A stretch of DNA of 64,000 nucleotides from NCBI GenBank assembly GCA_903918195.1, contig CAIXDS010000217.1, positions 1 through 64,000 of the forward strand. Reading direction: 5' to 3'. Of the stretch, positions 16,324-25,081 are shown piece after piece. This stretch comes from an uncultured Acetobacteraceae bacterium (GTDB lineage: Bacteria; Pseudomonadota; Alphaproteobacteria; Acetobacterales; Acetobacteraceae). A program made the position numbers and the translations under genes. Within the stretch, counting starts at the first letter, position 1; every line of letters begins with the position of its first letter. A model generated the notes under the pieces. That model was not told where the DNA came from, ran no database searches, and saw only the letters and a list, made by a program, of their open reading frames with translations.

Positions 16324-18165
16324 CTAGGTCTTCATGTTAATGGTCGACTGCATCAGCTGATCCGCCGTGGTTACGACTTTTGTATTGGCCGTATAGGCCT
16401 GCTGCGCGATGATCAGCTTGCTGAATTCCGCGGCGATATCGACGTTGGAGGATTCCACCGAGCTGGTAACCAGGCTGCCGGCGCCGTTACTGCCGGCGTC
16501 CTGCAGCGACGGATTGCCGGACGCGTTGGTCACGGTGTAGGCGCTGCCGTTCTGCGACTGCAGCGCATCGGCATTGCCGAAGGTCGCCAACGGTACCTGT
16601 CCGATCAGGCGGGTCTGGCCGTTGTCATAGTTCGCGAAAATGTCGCCGGTGGTGTTGGTGGTGATGTTGCTGAAGCTGCCGGGCGGCACACCGTCCTGGC
16701 TCAGGCTTCGCAGCGTGTAGCTGCTGGCGGCGAACTGGGTCACGCCGTTGGTCTTGCCGATATTGCCGAGGTTCAGCGAGATCGACTGCTTGCCGGTGGG
16801 GGTAGGGTATTGCGTCTGCAGGTTCAGGTCCGCGAGTGGATTGGCGTTGGCGGCGGTAGCGGCAATGGTCACCGCTTTCCCGGTCGGGTCGGTGTAGGCG
16901 ACGCTTTGCAAGGTGCCATCAGCGCCGAAGGTCACCATCGCCGCACCCGGTGCGGTACCTGCCGCAATGGTGGCGTTGTCGGCGGCGAGGGCGTACGTGT
17001 CGCCGGTAGGAGGAGTGGTAGCGGTTGGTGTCGGAGTGGTAGGGCCGTAGGTCGTGTTCCAGACGTTCGTCAGGGTCGTTAGAGCCGTGGTTGGAGGGGT
17101 CGGGAGGGCATTGACAGCCACCGTCAGTGCGGCCAACGGAGCGGTCAAATTACCCATGTCGGTGCCCACCTTGCCCAGCAGGGTGGCGTCGGTGGGATTG
17201 GCCGCGAGGGCGGCCTGATCCTGACCCAGTTGGTCGTAGACGGTCTGCACCTTGCCGATGGCGGTCTGCACGCCGGGGTCCGTCAGCGTGGGATCAGCCT
17301 TGGCGGTGGCCAAGTTCGCCTGATCTTGTGTCAGGGTCTTCTGGTCGGCGGCGCCCTTCGTGGTCGCCGCGGCAGCGGCAGCGGCCTGCGCCGCAGTCGG
17401 AGTCCCCCCCAGGATCGGCGTGTCGCCGCCATTGGTGGTGTCGGCAATCGACAGGGCCCAGGGCGCGCTCTGGGTCGCCGTGAGGGCGGTTGGTGTCCAG
17501 GTCAGGGTGAGTTGGTGCAGATTGCCCTGGCTGTCGTAGACGCTAACCTGCGAGGTTGGCGTCTGCACCTGGGTGTTGGTGGAATCCAGCACCTCCGTCT
17601 GGTTGTTGGCATTGACGCCGAGGTGGTAGCCGGTCGGCAGATTGGCGTTCATCGTCATATTCTGGGTCGCCACCGGGGCGTAGACGGTCTGCGCCACCTG
17701 GATCTGCTTGATGTTGCTTTTGTCGAGCACGCCGGTGGTGGGATCGGCGAGCCAGCCGTTCAGGTACATGCCCGACTCGTTGGTCAGGTAGCCGCTGGCG
17801 TTGAGCTGGAAGTCGCCGTCGCGGGTGTAGTACTGCTGGGTGGCAAACAGGGTCTGGCCGTTGGTGCCGGTGCCGGCGGCCTTGCTCACGTCGAAGAAAC
17901 CCTGACCGCTGACCGCCAGGGCGAGCGCGTTCTGGGATTGCGAGATCGTTCCCTGCACCGTGTTAAGGTATTGCGGCGCCGCCACCACCGTCCCGGGGTC
18001 GTTCACCGTGGCGGTGCTGGTGGTCAGGTAGTCGGAGAACGTGGTGTCGACGCCTTTGAAGCCGACGGTCTGGCTGTTCGCCACGTTGTTGCTGATATTG
18101 CCGAACGCGGCCGACTGCGCTGCAAGACCGCTGACGGCGGTGTTCATGGCGCCTAGGATGGACAT
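16324..18165 (-). CDS. flgE: flagellar hook protein FlgE with large internal insertion
   Basis: 613-residue hook subunit. The N-terminus MSILGAMNTAVSGLAAQS with ISNNVANSQTVGFKG (23-37) and the C-terminal VESSNVDIAAEFSKLIIAQQ with AYTANTKVVTTADQLMQ are classical. Between about residues 250 and 410 there is extra sequence: an Ala/Gln/Asp-rich, probably helical stretch (AAQAAAAAAATTKGAADQK), then a Pro/Thr-rich linker (YGPTTPTPTATTPPTGD). Many FlgE proteins are near 400 residues, though long alphaproteobacterial forms exist. The insertion lies in the variable D2/D3 region exposed on the hook surface. A sigma-54 type promoter is 67-82 nt upstream. Confidence 0.92.
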   Translation of the reverse strand: MSILGAMNTAVSGLAAQSAAFGNISNNVANSQTVGFKGVDTTFSDYLTTSTATVNDPGTVVAAPQYLNTVQGTISQSQNALALAVSGQGFFDVSKAAGTGTNGQTLFATQQYYTRDGDFQLNASGYLTNESGMYLNGWLADPTTGVLDKSNIKQIQVAQTVYAPVATQNMTMNANLPTGYHLGVNANNQTEVLDSTNTQVQTPTSQVSVYDSQGNLHQLTLTWTPTALTATQSAPWALSIADTTNGGDTPILGGTPTAAQAAAAAAATTKGAADQKTLTQDQANLATAKADPTLTDPGVQTAIGKVQTVYDQLGQDQAALAANPTDATLLGKVGTDMGNLTAPLAALTVAVNALPTPPTTALTTLTNVWNTTYGPTTPTPTATTPPTGDTYALAADNATIAAGTAPGAAMVTFGADGTLQSVAYTDPTGKAVTIAATAANANPLADLNLQTQYPTPTGKQSISLNLGNIGKTNGVTQFAASSYTLRSLSQDGVPPGSFSNITTNTTGDIFANYDNGQTRLIGQVPLATFGNADALQSQNGSAYTVTNASGNPSLQDAGSNGAGSLVTSSVESSNVDIAAEFSKLIIAQQAYTANTKVVTTADQLMQSTINMKT

Positions 18166-18231
18166 GCGGGTCTCCTAACAGGGGAACAAGCGCGGTGCGC
18201 CGCGTGGTTCAATGCGCGGTAGACCGTATTC

Positions 18232-18247
18232 CGCAGGAACCGTGCCA
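18232..18247 (-). promoter_or_regulatory. sigma-54 type promoter for flgE
   Basis: On the minus strand TGGCACG-GTTC-CTGCG is read. It has a perfect -24 TGGCACG and a -12 GC at the exact 12-nt GG-to-GC spacing. Transcription would start near 18222, leaving a leader of about 57 nt to the flgE ATG. It matches the RpoN/FlbD-controlled late flagellar class known in Caulobacter. Confidence 0.65.
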
Positions 18248-18399
18248 GACGGCGAACCATGCCGCGCCTTGATTTTGCGGCGGCGGCACGGCGGCACCCG
18301 GCACGTCGGACCCGGCAGGATTTGCCGCGCGGCGGCCACCGCCGGCCGGCCACCGCCCATGATCCCTGCCACGCCGCCACCAGAGGACCTGCCGCGTTC

Positions 18400-18415
18400 T
18401 GGCACGGAGCGTGCT
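18400..18415 (+). promoter_or_regulatory. sigma-54 type promoter for fliK-flgD
   Basis: TGGCACG-GAGC-GTGCT on the plus strand has a perfect -24 element and a -12 GC at the required spacing. The start would be near 18425, about 110 nt before the fliK ATG. It is divergent from the flgE promoter, about 153 bp away. The rest of the 369-bp flgE-fliK gap (18166-18534) shows no gene. Confidence 0.65.
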
Positions 18416-18534
18416 TAGAGAAAGTCTGGGCAAGGCTTGGGCGGGCAGCGCGTGCGCCGGTGGCGCATCTGCTGGCCGGGCACGCACCGGCCGGGACACG
18501 CCGCCCCCGCTTCCCGCCCCAGCGAGGACTCCCG

Positions 18535-20757
18535 ATGCACTCTCTCGCCGTTTCAGCCCAGGCTGCCGCCCCCGGCCCGACCGCCGCACCGCAAACCATG
18601 ACGGCCGTTCTCGCCGCGCCGTTCGCGAAACAACTCGCCGACCTGCTCGGCGCCGCATCAGGGGCGTCCGCTCGTACGACCGCGCCGGCAATGCCGTCGT
18701 GCGGGCTGCATTCGGCTGGCATACGATCCGACCCGGCCATCCAGACCGGCGTCACCCAGACCGGTGCCCTGCAGACCGGTGCCCTGCAGACCGGTGCCCT
18801 GCAGACCGGTGCCCTGCAGACCGGTGCCCTGCAGACCGACGCCCTCCAGCCCGACGCCATCCAGACTGGCGTCATCCAGACTGGCGCCACCATGCCGGCG
18901 GCAACGTCCGGCTTACCCGCGGCCACACCCTACGTCCGCGCGGCGCGCACGGCCTCAACCGAGGCTTCGGGCAAACCCGATCGGCCGGTACGGACTGGCG
19001 CGCCGCTGCGGCGGCGGTCGGACCCGTCGGCGGACGCCGGCACCACATCAGCCGCCGGCGGCGGGACCTGGCCGGCCGGGATACCGATCGTGAGTACGGT
19101 TACCCCGGTCACTGCCGCCCAGGTCACCGCACCGACACAAACCGTCGCAGCCACGCCCCTTTCCGGGGGGCAGGGCCTTGCCGCCCGCAGCCCCCTTCTA
19201 CCCGACGCAGGGCCGGGCAGCCTAGCCCCGCAAGCTGGCGTCGCGATCGAAGCGGGAAATACGGCCGGAACGCCCCAGACGGCACCCGTGGTCGCCAGCG
19301 ACATCCCAACCGCCGCTACCTCGCCGACGTCACCCGCGGTGACAAACACGGCGCAGGCGATACCGGCAGCGACGCCATCGCCCCTGGCGGCCAAGCCAGA
19401 TCAGGCGGCGACATCCGCCGGGGCGGCCGGCACCACGCGCGCGAATGGCCAGGATAACGCCTTGCCACCGGCGCGGACCGCCAAGCCCGCCCTGCCGGCA
19501 CAAACAGCCAGCCCCGCTCCACCGGCGCAGGCCATGCCATCCGGCGCGGTTGACGGCAACACCGACGGCACCAGCAGCGCAGCGACAAGCCAGACCGGCA
19601 CCGACATACCCCAGCCCCCCGCCGCTCTGCTGGCCGCGATGCCGCCGCCGGCGGGGGCATCGACAACCCGCAATGGTGGGACCGCAAGCAAAGCCCCCAC
19701 CGACACGCAGACAACCGAAGCGCGCTCGCCCGCCCCGGCGACGGCCCAGGACGCCCCGCCGGCCAGTCCGTCCCTCACGGCCCGGACAGCACCGGCATTT
19801 GCGGTCGTGGCCAAGCCGCAAGCAACGAACCACGCATCGCCCGGCGCCGGCAACGCGGCACCGGCACCACAAGCGGCCGCCGCCACACCGTTCATCGCCA
19901 CCGCTGCTTCGGCAGCAAGCGTCCAGGCCGATCCGGCCGCACCAGCCGCCGAAGCGGGGCACGCCCAGGTGGACCCGGCCGCGCGGCGCGCCGATGCCGC
20001 ACCGCCCGACCAACGCCGAAGCACCGCGGACACCGTCTTATCAACGCCAGCCTCGCCCGCCCTGGCCCCCGGCATCAACCCGTCCGACGCTGCGGCGCAG
20101 GCGTCGGCTGGCCCGGGGCAGCCGGAAGCGGCCGCCCCGGCGTCCCTCCCCACGGTCCCGCTTACCCCAGCCGCCGGCTCCCCCGATGTCGCGACGACGA
20201 CCTCCGCTGCGCCGGTCGTCGCGAACCCGCGGTCCGATCCGCCCACGCCCGCCCAGCAGGTCCTTCCCGCGCTGGTCTCGCTCGGCCACAGCCAGGGCGT
20301 GCGGCATGTGACCGTCCGGCTCGACCCGCAGGAACTCGGCCGTCTGCAGATCCGGGTCGAGCAGCCGAAGGACGGGCCGGCACGGGTCACGCTCACGGCC
20401 GAGCGGCCGCAGACGCTCGATCTGCTGATGCGCGACCAGGCCCAGCTTCACCGCGCGCTCGACCAGGCCGGGGTGCCGGCCGAAGGGCGCTCCATAAGCT
20501 TCCACCTGGCCGCCACCCACCCCGCCGCAATCACGCCCGACCCCGTTGCCGACCCATCTCGCGCCGCCCTGCCCACGGTCGCCTCGGGCGGCTCGGCCGC
20601 CCCGGGAAGCGGCGACGGGGGCGGCGCCCAGCGCGGACCGCAGCGCGACAGCTTTCCGGCCGGCTTCCAGCGCAAGGCCGCCGACACCATCGATCTGGAA
20701 GACGCCCCCCCCCGCACGGCGCGCTGGCTGCGCACCGGTATTGACATCACTGCCTGA
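18535..20757 (+). CDS. fliK: flagellar hook-length control protein FliK
   Basis: 740 residues. The long Ala/Pro/Thr-rich N-terminal part is the molecular ruler. The C-terminal Flg_hook domain (about 585-665) contains VRLDPQELGRLQIRVEQP and LTAERPQTLDLL, the region that contacts FlhB to switch export from hook to filament proteins. ATG 18535 follows GAGGA; the longer frame upstream overlaps the promoter region. Residues 68-117 are ten pentapeptide repeats around ALQTG. Secreted ruler proteins set hook length by their size, so repeat-number change could alter hook length. FlgD follows 13 bp downstream. Confidence 0.88.
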   Translation: MHSLAVSAQAAAPGPTAAPQTMTAVLAAPFAKQLADLLGAASGASARTTAPAMPSCGLHSAGIRSDPAIQTGVTQTGALQTGALQTGALQTGALQTGALQTDALQPDAIQTGVIQTGATMPAATSGLPAATPYVRAARTASTEASGKPDRPVRTGAPLRRRSDPSADAGTTSAAGGGTWPAGIPIVSTVTPVTAAQVTAPTQTVAATPLSGGQGLAARSPLLPDAGPGSLAPQAGVAIEAGNTAGTPQTAPVVASDIPTAATSPTSPAVTNTAQAIPAATPSPLAAKPDQAATSAGAAGTTRANGQDNALPPARTAKPALPAQTASPAPPAQAMPSGAVDGNTDGTSSAATSQTGTDIPQPPAALLAAMPPPAGASTTRNGGTASKAPTDTQTTEARSPAPATAQDAPPASPSLTARTAPAFAVVAKPQATNHASPGAGNAAPAPQAAAATPFIATAASAASVQADPAAPAAEAGHAQVDPAARRADAAPPDQRRSTADTVLSTPASPALAPGINPSDAAAQASAGPGQPEAAAPASLPTVPLTPAAGSPDVATTTSAAPVVANPRSDPPTPAQQVLPALVSLGHSQGVRHVTVRLDPQELGRLQIRVEQPKDGPARVTLTAERPQTLDLLMRDQAQLHRALDQAGVPAEGRSISFHLAATHPAAITPDPVADPSRAALPTVASGGSAAPGSGDGGGAQRGPQRDSFPAGFQRKAADTIDLEDAPPRTARWLRTGIDITA
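18736..18885 (+). repeat. 15-bp tandem repeats in fliK
   Basis: Ten in-frame 15-bp units encode pentapeptides AIQTG, VTQTG, four ALQTG, ALQTD, ALQPD, AIQTG and VIQTG. The four central units are identical at DNA level (GCCCTGCAGACCGGT). This is a minisatellite likely to vary by slippage. Confidence 0.9.
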
Positions 20758-20770
20758 AGGAGACGCCACC

Positions 20771-21469
20771 ATGAGCATCGCCACCGTCGCCGCCCAGCAG
20801 AGCGCCGCCCAAACCAGCGGCAGCACCAGCAGCACCAGCAGCACCAGCAGTACCTCCAGCAGCCAGAACGCGCTCAGCTCGCTGTCCGGCAACTTCCAGG
20901 ACTTCCTGGGGATGCTGATGACCCAGTTGCAGAACCAGGACCCGACCAGCCCGATGGACAGCAACAGCTTCACCAGCGAGCTGGTGCAGTTCTCCAGCGT
21001 CGAGCAGCAGATCAACACCAACAGCAGCCTGACCCAGCTCATTTCGCTGACCCAGTCCGGTGAGATGCTGCAGTCCTCGTCGATGGTGGGGCGCACGGTG
21101 CAGGTCACGTCCGACCACATGCCGGTGCAGGGCGGCAGCGGTTCGCTCAACTTCACCGCCACCACCGCCGGCACCGCGGAGATCACCATCTCGACCGACG
21201 CGGGTACCAAGCTGGCGGACACCACCATCAGCACCACGGCGGGCAGCAATACCTGGACGTGGAATGGCAAGGACACGGCCGGCAACACGGTGCCCGACGG
21301 CTCCTACAAGGTGGTCGTGACCGGCGCCTCGGCGACCGGTGCCGCCGCGGCGCTGCCGTTCACCGTGTCCGGCAAGGTCACCGGCGTGCTCAAGAACGGC
21401 ACCACGCTGGACCTGCAGCTTGGCGCCCAGACCGCCGACTTCTCGACGGTGCAATCGGTGTCGAATTAG
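20771..21469 (+). CDS. flgD: flagellar hook assembly (capping) protein FlgD
   Basis: 232 residues. The N-terminal FlgD signature FLGMLMTQLQNQDPTSPMD (45-63) and LVQFSSVEQQ (71-80) precede a C-terminal FlgD Ig-like/tudor domain (NTWTWNGKDTAGNTVPDGSY). FlgD caps the growing hook and is shed before the junction proteins add. A Ser/Thr-rich linker (residues 18-31) repeats SST. ATG 20771 lies 13 bp after the fliK stop in the same operon. Confidence 0.93.
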   Translation: MSIATVAAQQSAAQTSGSTSSTSSTSSTSSSQNALSSLSGNFQDFLGMLMTQLQNQDPTSPMDSNSFTSELVQFSSVEQQINTNSSLTQLISLTQSGEMLQSSSMVGRTVQVTSDHMPVQGGSGSLNFTATTAGTAEITISTDAGTKLADTTISTTAGSNTWTWNGKDTAGNTVPDGSYKVVVTGASATGAAAALPFTVSGKVTGVLKNGTTLDLQLGAQTADFSTVQSVSN

Positions 21470-21487
21470 CCCCGCCGGCCGCGCCGC

Positions 21488-22471
21488 TCAGGCGGGCAGC
21501 AGCCCCCAGAAGCGGGCGATCGCGCCGGTCGCGTCAATGCCGGATGAGAGCACGAACGGCTCCGCCGAAGCGAGTGCCACCGGGTAGCCATGCGCCATGC
21601 CGTCGATGGTCCAGAGCTCGACGGCATCCCGCCAGACACGGCGGCGCAGCCCGGGGCGCGGCGACAGGTCCTGCGTGGGCGCGCTGCCGAGCCCATGCAG
21701 CGCCACCCATTGCGCCTCCAGGTTCACCGCGTTGGCAGGATCGACCACCCGGTCCGCCCCGCCCTGCCAGATCGAAATACGCGGCCAGCGCCCCGCATAG
21801 CCGGACGGTGCGACCGCACGCGAGCGCGCCGCCCAGTCCGGCCCGGAGAGATCGGCACCGGCCGCGCGCATCCGGGTCATGGCCGAGCCGACATCGGTCG
21901 CGCAGCCCACCGGCAGCCCGGCCACCACCGCCCCGGCGGCGAACGCGTCCGGATAGGCCGCCATGACCGCGGCCGCCATGGCACCGCCCGCCGACAGGCC
22001 GGCGACGAACACCCGCCGCCGGTCGCAGCCGAAGCGGTCTATGGCCGCCTCGGTCATCTGCAGGATCGACCGCACCTCGCCGCCATCGCGGGCGATATCG
22101 CCGGGCTCGAACCAGTTGAAACAGCGGCCGGGGTTGTTGCGGGAGGCCTGCTCGGGCAGCAGCAGCGGCGCGCCCAGCCGGTCGGCCAGCGCCGTCCAGC
22201 CCGCAGCGACGGCAAAGCGCACCGCGTCCTGGCCACACCCGTGCAGCAGCACCAGCAGCGGGGCACCGGCGCGGGGCAGCGATTCGGGCGCGTGCAGCTT
22301 CATGGTCAGGCCGCCGGGATTGGCGCCGAACGCGGCCACCTCCTCCACTCGCACGCCCCCCGGCGCGTCCGGTGGCGGCGCGCCTGGCGGTGTCGGGGCC
22401 GGCGTCAGGCCAACGGTATCGAGCGCACGGCGGAGGGGCCCGGGCAGATGGGCAAGCAGGCTTTCGAGCAT
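21488..22471 (-). CDS. PHB depolymerase-family esterase
   Basis: 327-residue alpha/beta hydrolase of the esterase/PHB depolymerase family (LpqC-like). The oxyanion motif HGCGQDA is near residue 78, the nucleophile elbow GLSAGG near 158-163, and the catalytic His in DGMAHGYP near the C-terminus. It cleaves short- to medium-chain esters, feruloyl/acetyl esters or polyhydroxyalkanoate oligomers; sequence does not separate these. ATG 22471 is chosen because the upstream frame overlaps the isomerase gene. No obvious signal peptide, so probably cytoplasmic. It is convergent with flgD (18-bp gap) and shares the strand with maiA. Confidence 0.88.
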   Translation of the reverse strand: MLESLLAHLPGPLRRALDTVGLTPAPTPPGAPPPDAPGGVRVEEVAAFGANPGGLTMKLHAPESLPRAGAPLLVLLHGCGQDAVRFAVAAGWTALADRLGAPLLLPEQASRNNPGRCFNWFEPGDIARDGGEVRSILQMTEAAIDRFGCDRRRVFVAGLSAGGAMAAAVMAAYPDAFAAGAVVAGLPVGCATDVGSAMTRMRAAGADLSGPDWAARSRAVAPSGYAGRWPRISIWQGGADRVVDPANAVNLEAQWVALHGLGSAPTQDLSPRPGLRRRVWRDAVELWTIDGMAHGYPVALASAEPFVLSSGIDATGAIARFWGLLPA

Positions 22472-22481
22472 GGGAGTCCGA

Positions 22482-23129
22482 TCAGTTGGCGTCGGGCTGG
22501 GCCGACGGAGCGGCAGCAGCAAAGGCGGGAAGGTCGCGCGCGGCCGCATCGGCGCGCAGCAGCAGCGGATAGGCGTCAAGCCGGCGGTCAACCCGCCGCG
22601 CATTGGCCAGTTGCGGCACCAGCACCAGCTCAGCCAGCCCGGGCGACGCACCGAAGCAGAACGGACCATCGCCGCCGTGCCGCGCCAGCATGGCCTCCAG
22701 CGCCGGCAAGCCCTCGATGAGCCAGTGGCGGTACCAGTCGTCGATGGCCGGCTGCTTCTGGCCCATCTGCCGTTTGAGGTAGCGCAGCACCCGCAAATTG
22801 TCGATCGGGTGGATGTCGCAGGCGATGGTCAGCGCGAAGGCCCGCACCTGCGCCCGCAGCAGCGGTTCGCGCGGCAGCAGCGGCGGCTCGGGGTGCGTCT
22901 CCTCCAGCCATTCGATGATGGCGAGCGACTGGGTGAGCACCGCACCGTCATCGGTCTGCAGCGCCGGCACCAGCCCGAGCGGGTTGGCGGCACGGAATTC
23001 CTTGCCGTGCTGCTGGCCGCCATCCTTCAGCAGGTGCACCGGCACCGCTTCATAGGGGATACCCTTGAGGTTCAGGCCGATGCGGACCCGCCAGGCGGCG
23101 GAGGAGCGGAAATAGGTGAAAAGTTTCAT
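22482..23129 (-). CDS. maiA: maleylacetoacetate/maleylpyruvate isomerase
   Basis: 215-residue zeta-class glutathione transferase that isomerises maleylacetoacetate (homogentisate route) or maleylpyruvate (gentisate route) with glutathione. The catalytic SSAAWRVRI motif is at residues 9-17, followed by NPLGLVPAL, QSLAIIEWLEE and the C-terminal family segment GLAELVLVPQLANARR. Neighbouring genes on the same strand (DUF2783, FAD monooxygenase) place it in aromatic-acid breakdown. The ring-cleaving dioxygenase is not in the window. Confidence 0.9.
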   Translation of the reverse strand: MKLFTYFRSSAAWRVRIGLNLKGIPYEAVPVHLLKDGGQQHGKEFRAANPLGLVPALQTDDGAVLTQSLAIIEWLEETHPEPPLLPREPLLRAQVRAFALTIACDIHPIDNLRVLRYLKRQMGQKQPAIDDWYRHWLIEGLPALEAMLARHGGDGPFCFGASPGLAELVLVPQLANARRVDRRLDAYPLLLRADAAARDLPAFAAAAPSAQPDAN

Positions 23130-23137
23130 AGGAAGGC

Positions 23138-23218
23138 CAAGGCTCTGCCATTGACCCCATTCCGTAAGGGGTCCCAGGGGCTAGGACCCTGGCGGGGTCC
23201 GCGGCTGCGCCCCGGCTG
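23138..23218. repeat. palindromic intergenic repeat copy
   Basis: Contains TTGACCCCATTCCG and CCAGGG/CCCTGG, then GCGGGGTCC and a CTGCGCCCCGG tail. These are the same building blocks as the clusters at 12488 and 49994. The last 12 codons of the DUF2783 gene run into it. Confidence 0.65.
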
Positions 23219-23396
23219 CCGTGGCGATCGCCTGCTTCACCACCTCCACATCACCGATATGGTTGGCCAGCAGCAGCACCAGCCGCGCGTCCAGCCGGCG
23301 CGACGCATCCGGTGCGAGCCCGTGATGCGCCTCGACCAGGGCCTCGAACAGCCCGTCCGGGTCGGACAGGCGGGGGGATAGATCGAACGTGCTCAT
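23181..23396 (-). CDS. DUF2783 family protein
   Basis: 71 residues matching the DUF2783 pattern (LSDPDGLFEALVEAHHGL and RLVLLLANHIGD). This family is usually encoded next to FAD-dependent aromatic hydroxylases. Its ATG overlaps the monooxygenase stop (23393-23396), so it is co-translated and may be an accessory subunit; the exact role is unknown. The C-terminal tail AGAQPRTPPGS and the TAG stop are contributed by the adjacent repeat element. The repeat has therefore replaced or extended the natural end. Confidence 0.82.
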   Translation of the reverse strand: MSTFDLSPRLSDPDGLFEALVEAHHGLAPDASRRLDARLVLLLANHIGDVEVVKQAIATAAGAQPRTPPGS

Positions 23397-25066
23397 GCCG
23401 GTATGCGCTGCCTTTCCTCGCCCACGATTCCCAGGGCGCGGCGCCGTGCCGCCGCCACCGCGACCGGATCAAAACTGCGCCAACGCGCCGCCACATGCTG
23501 GTCCGGACGCAGCAGCACCGCCGTGCCGGGCTGCGCGTCATAGCGGGCGGCTGCCAGACCCTCGCGGTCCCACAGCACGCCGTCGGCCTCCACCGGGCTG
23601 ACGAACACCGACCGTACCGGCCAGGCGCCCGGGCGTGTGCGCCCGGCGGGGGCGGTCACCGCACCGGCCGGCACCTCGTCGGGGACACCGAACAGCAGCA
23701 GGGTGAAGCCATCGCCGGCCAGATGGCGCAGCAGCCAATCCTCGCGTCCGTCACACAGCACCGGTGCGTCGGCGGCCGGCGCGCCGGGCGGCAGGCCCTC
23801 GGCCCAGGTGCCGCCGTCCGGCGTGTTCAGGCAGCCGCCTGGCAGCACAACCGGGCTGGAAAGCCGGCCGGTATTGACCAGGGGACGGGCAAACTCATGG
23901 TGTTCGGCCAGTTCCAGCACGGCATCGCGATAGGCCCGCGCCGCCTCGTCCTTGGGGGTGATGAAATCGGCGGTGCGGGTCGAGGCGAGGATGTCTTGAT
24001 CGGCGGCCGTGATGCGTTCCGCGTCGTAGCTGTCCAGCAGCGCCTCCGGCGCATCGCCGCGCAGCACCGCGAGCAGCTTCCAGCCCAGGTTGTCGGCGTC
24101 CTGCACGCCGGCATTGCCGCCGCGCGCGCCGAACGGGCTCACCTGGTGGGCAGCATCGCCCAGGAACAGCGTGCGACCATGGCGGAACTTTTCCAGCCGC
24201 CGGCAGCGGAACGTGTAGACGCTCACCCACTCCAGCTCGAACGGAACGTCCGGGCCAAGCATGGCGCGCACCCGGTCGCGCACCCGATCGGGCGCCTTTT
24301 CAACCTCGGGGTCGCAGTCCCAGCCGAGCTGGAAATCGATCCGCCAGACATCGTCGGCCTGCCGGTGCAGCCGCACCGCGCCACCGCGATGGAACGGCGG
24401 GTCGAACCAGAACCAGCGTTCGGCAGGAAAGCTGGGCCGCATCACCACGTCGGCAATCAGGAAGTGGTCACGGAACTCTTTTCCCACGAAGGGCAGGCTC
24501 AGGCTCTCGCGCACGAAGCTGTGCGCCCCGTCGCAGGCCAGCAGCCAGTCGGCGGTCAGGTGATAGAGTCCGCCCGGCACCTCGATGGTCAGCGCCACCG
24601 CATCGGGCCGGTTCTCCGCCCCGACTACCCGGCTGCCCCAGCGCAAATCCACCAGCCCGGTGGCCTGGCACGCCTCCACCAGCCATTGCTCCAGGTAGTA
24701 TTGCTGCAGGTTCACGAAGGGCGGGTATTCGTGGCCGGGTTCCGCGGGAAGGTCGAATTCGTAGACTTTGCGGTCGCCGAGAAACACCCGGCTGACACTC
24801 CAGGTGACGCCCTTGGCCAGCAGCCGCCGGCCGAGCCCGAGCCGGCCATAGATCTCCAGCGTGCGCTGGGCGAAGCAGATGGCACGAGACCCGAGGCTCA
24901 CGGTGTCGTCATTGTCCAGCAGCACCACCCGCTGGCCCCTGGTCGCCAGATCGAGCGCCGCGCTCAGCCCCACCATGCCGCCGCCCACCACCACCACAGG
25001 GTGGCGGGCGCCGTCATCGGTCGGCGGCACGTGGTCGTAATGTGGATACACAAACGTGCTCTGCAT
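23393..25066 (-). CDS. FAD-dependent aromatic monooxygenase (PheA/TfdB/MhpA type)
   Basis: 557 residues. The Rossmann FAD motif VVVVGGGMVGLSAALDL (about 24-40), the DG motif LLACDGAHSFVRESL and the second FAD motif LFLGDAAHQVSPFGARGGN (about 300) define a class A flavoprotein hydroxylase. The last 150 residues form the thioredoxin-like C-terminal domain of the phenol hydroxylase group. It should hydroxylate a phenolic acid using NAD(P)H and O2. With a zeta-class isomerase downstream, 3-hydroxybenzoate to gentisate, or a similar step feeding homogentisate, is likely. MarR lies divergently upstream. Confidence 0.9.
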   Translation of the reverse strand: MQSTFVYPHYDHVPPTDDGARHPVVVVGGGMVGLSAALDLATRGQRVVLLDNDDTVSLGSRAICFAQRTLEIYGRLGLGRRLLAKGVTWSVSRVFLGDRKVYEFDLPAEPGHEYPPFVNLQQYYLEQWLVEACQATGLVDLRWGSRVVGAENRPDAVALTIEVPGGLYHLTADWLLACDGAHSFVRESLSLPFVGKEFRDHFLIADVVMRPSFPAERWFWFDPPFHRGGAVRLHRQADDVWRIDFQLGWDCDPEVEKAPDRVRDRVRAMLGPDVPFELEWVSVYTFRCRRLEKFRHGRTLFLGDAAHQVSPFGARGGNAGVQDADNLGWKLLAVLRGDAPEALLDSYDAERITAADQDILASTRTADFITPKDEAARAYRDAVLELAEHHEFARPLVNTGRLSSPVVLPGGCLNTPDGGTWAEGLPPGAPAADAPVLCDGREDWLLRHLAGDGFTLLLFGVPDEVPAGAVTAPAGRTRPGAWPVRSVFVSPVEADGVLWDREGLAAARYDAQPGTAVLLRPDQHVAARWRSFDPVAVAAARRRALGIVGEERQRIPA

Positions 25067-25081
25067 CGCCTGCCCCGCCCG

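Noticed and set aside
18736-18885. Regularly spaced repeats as a CRISPR array
   Set aside because: Units are contiguous 15-mers without spacers and lie in frame inside fliK.
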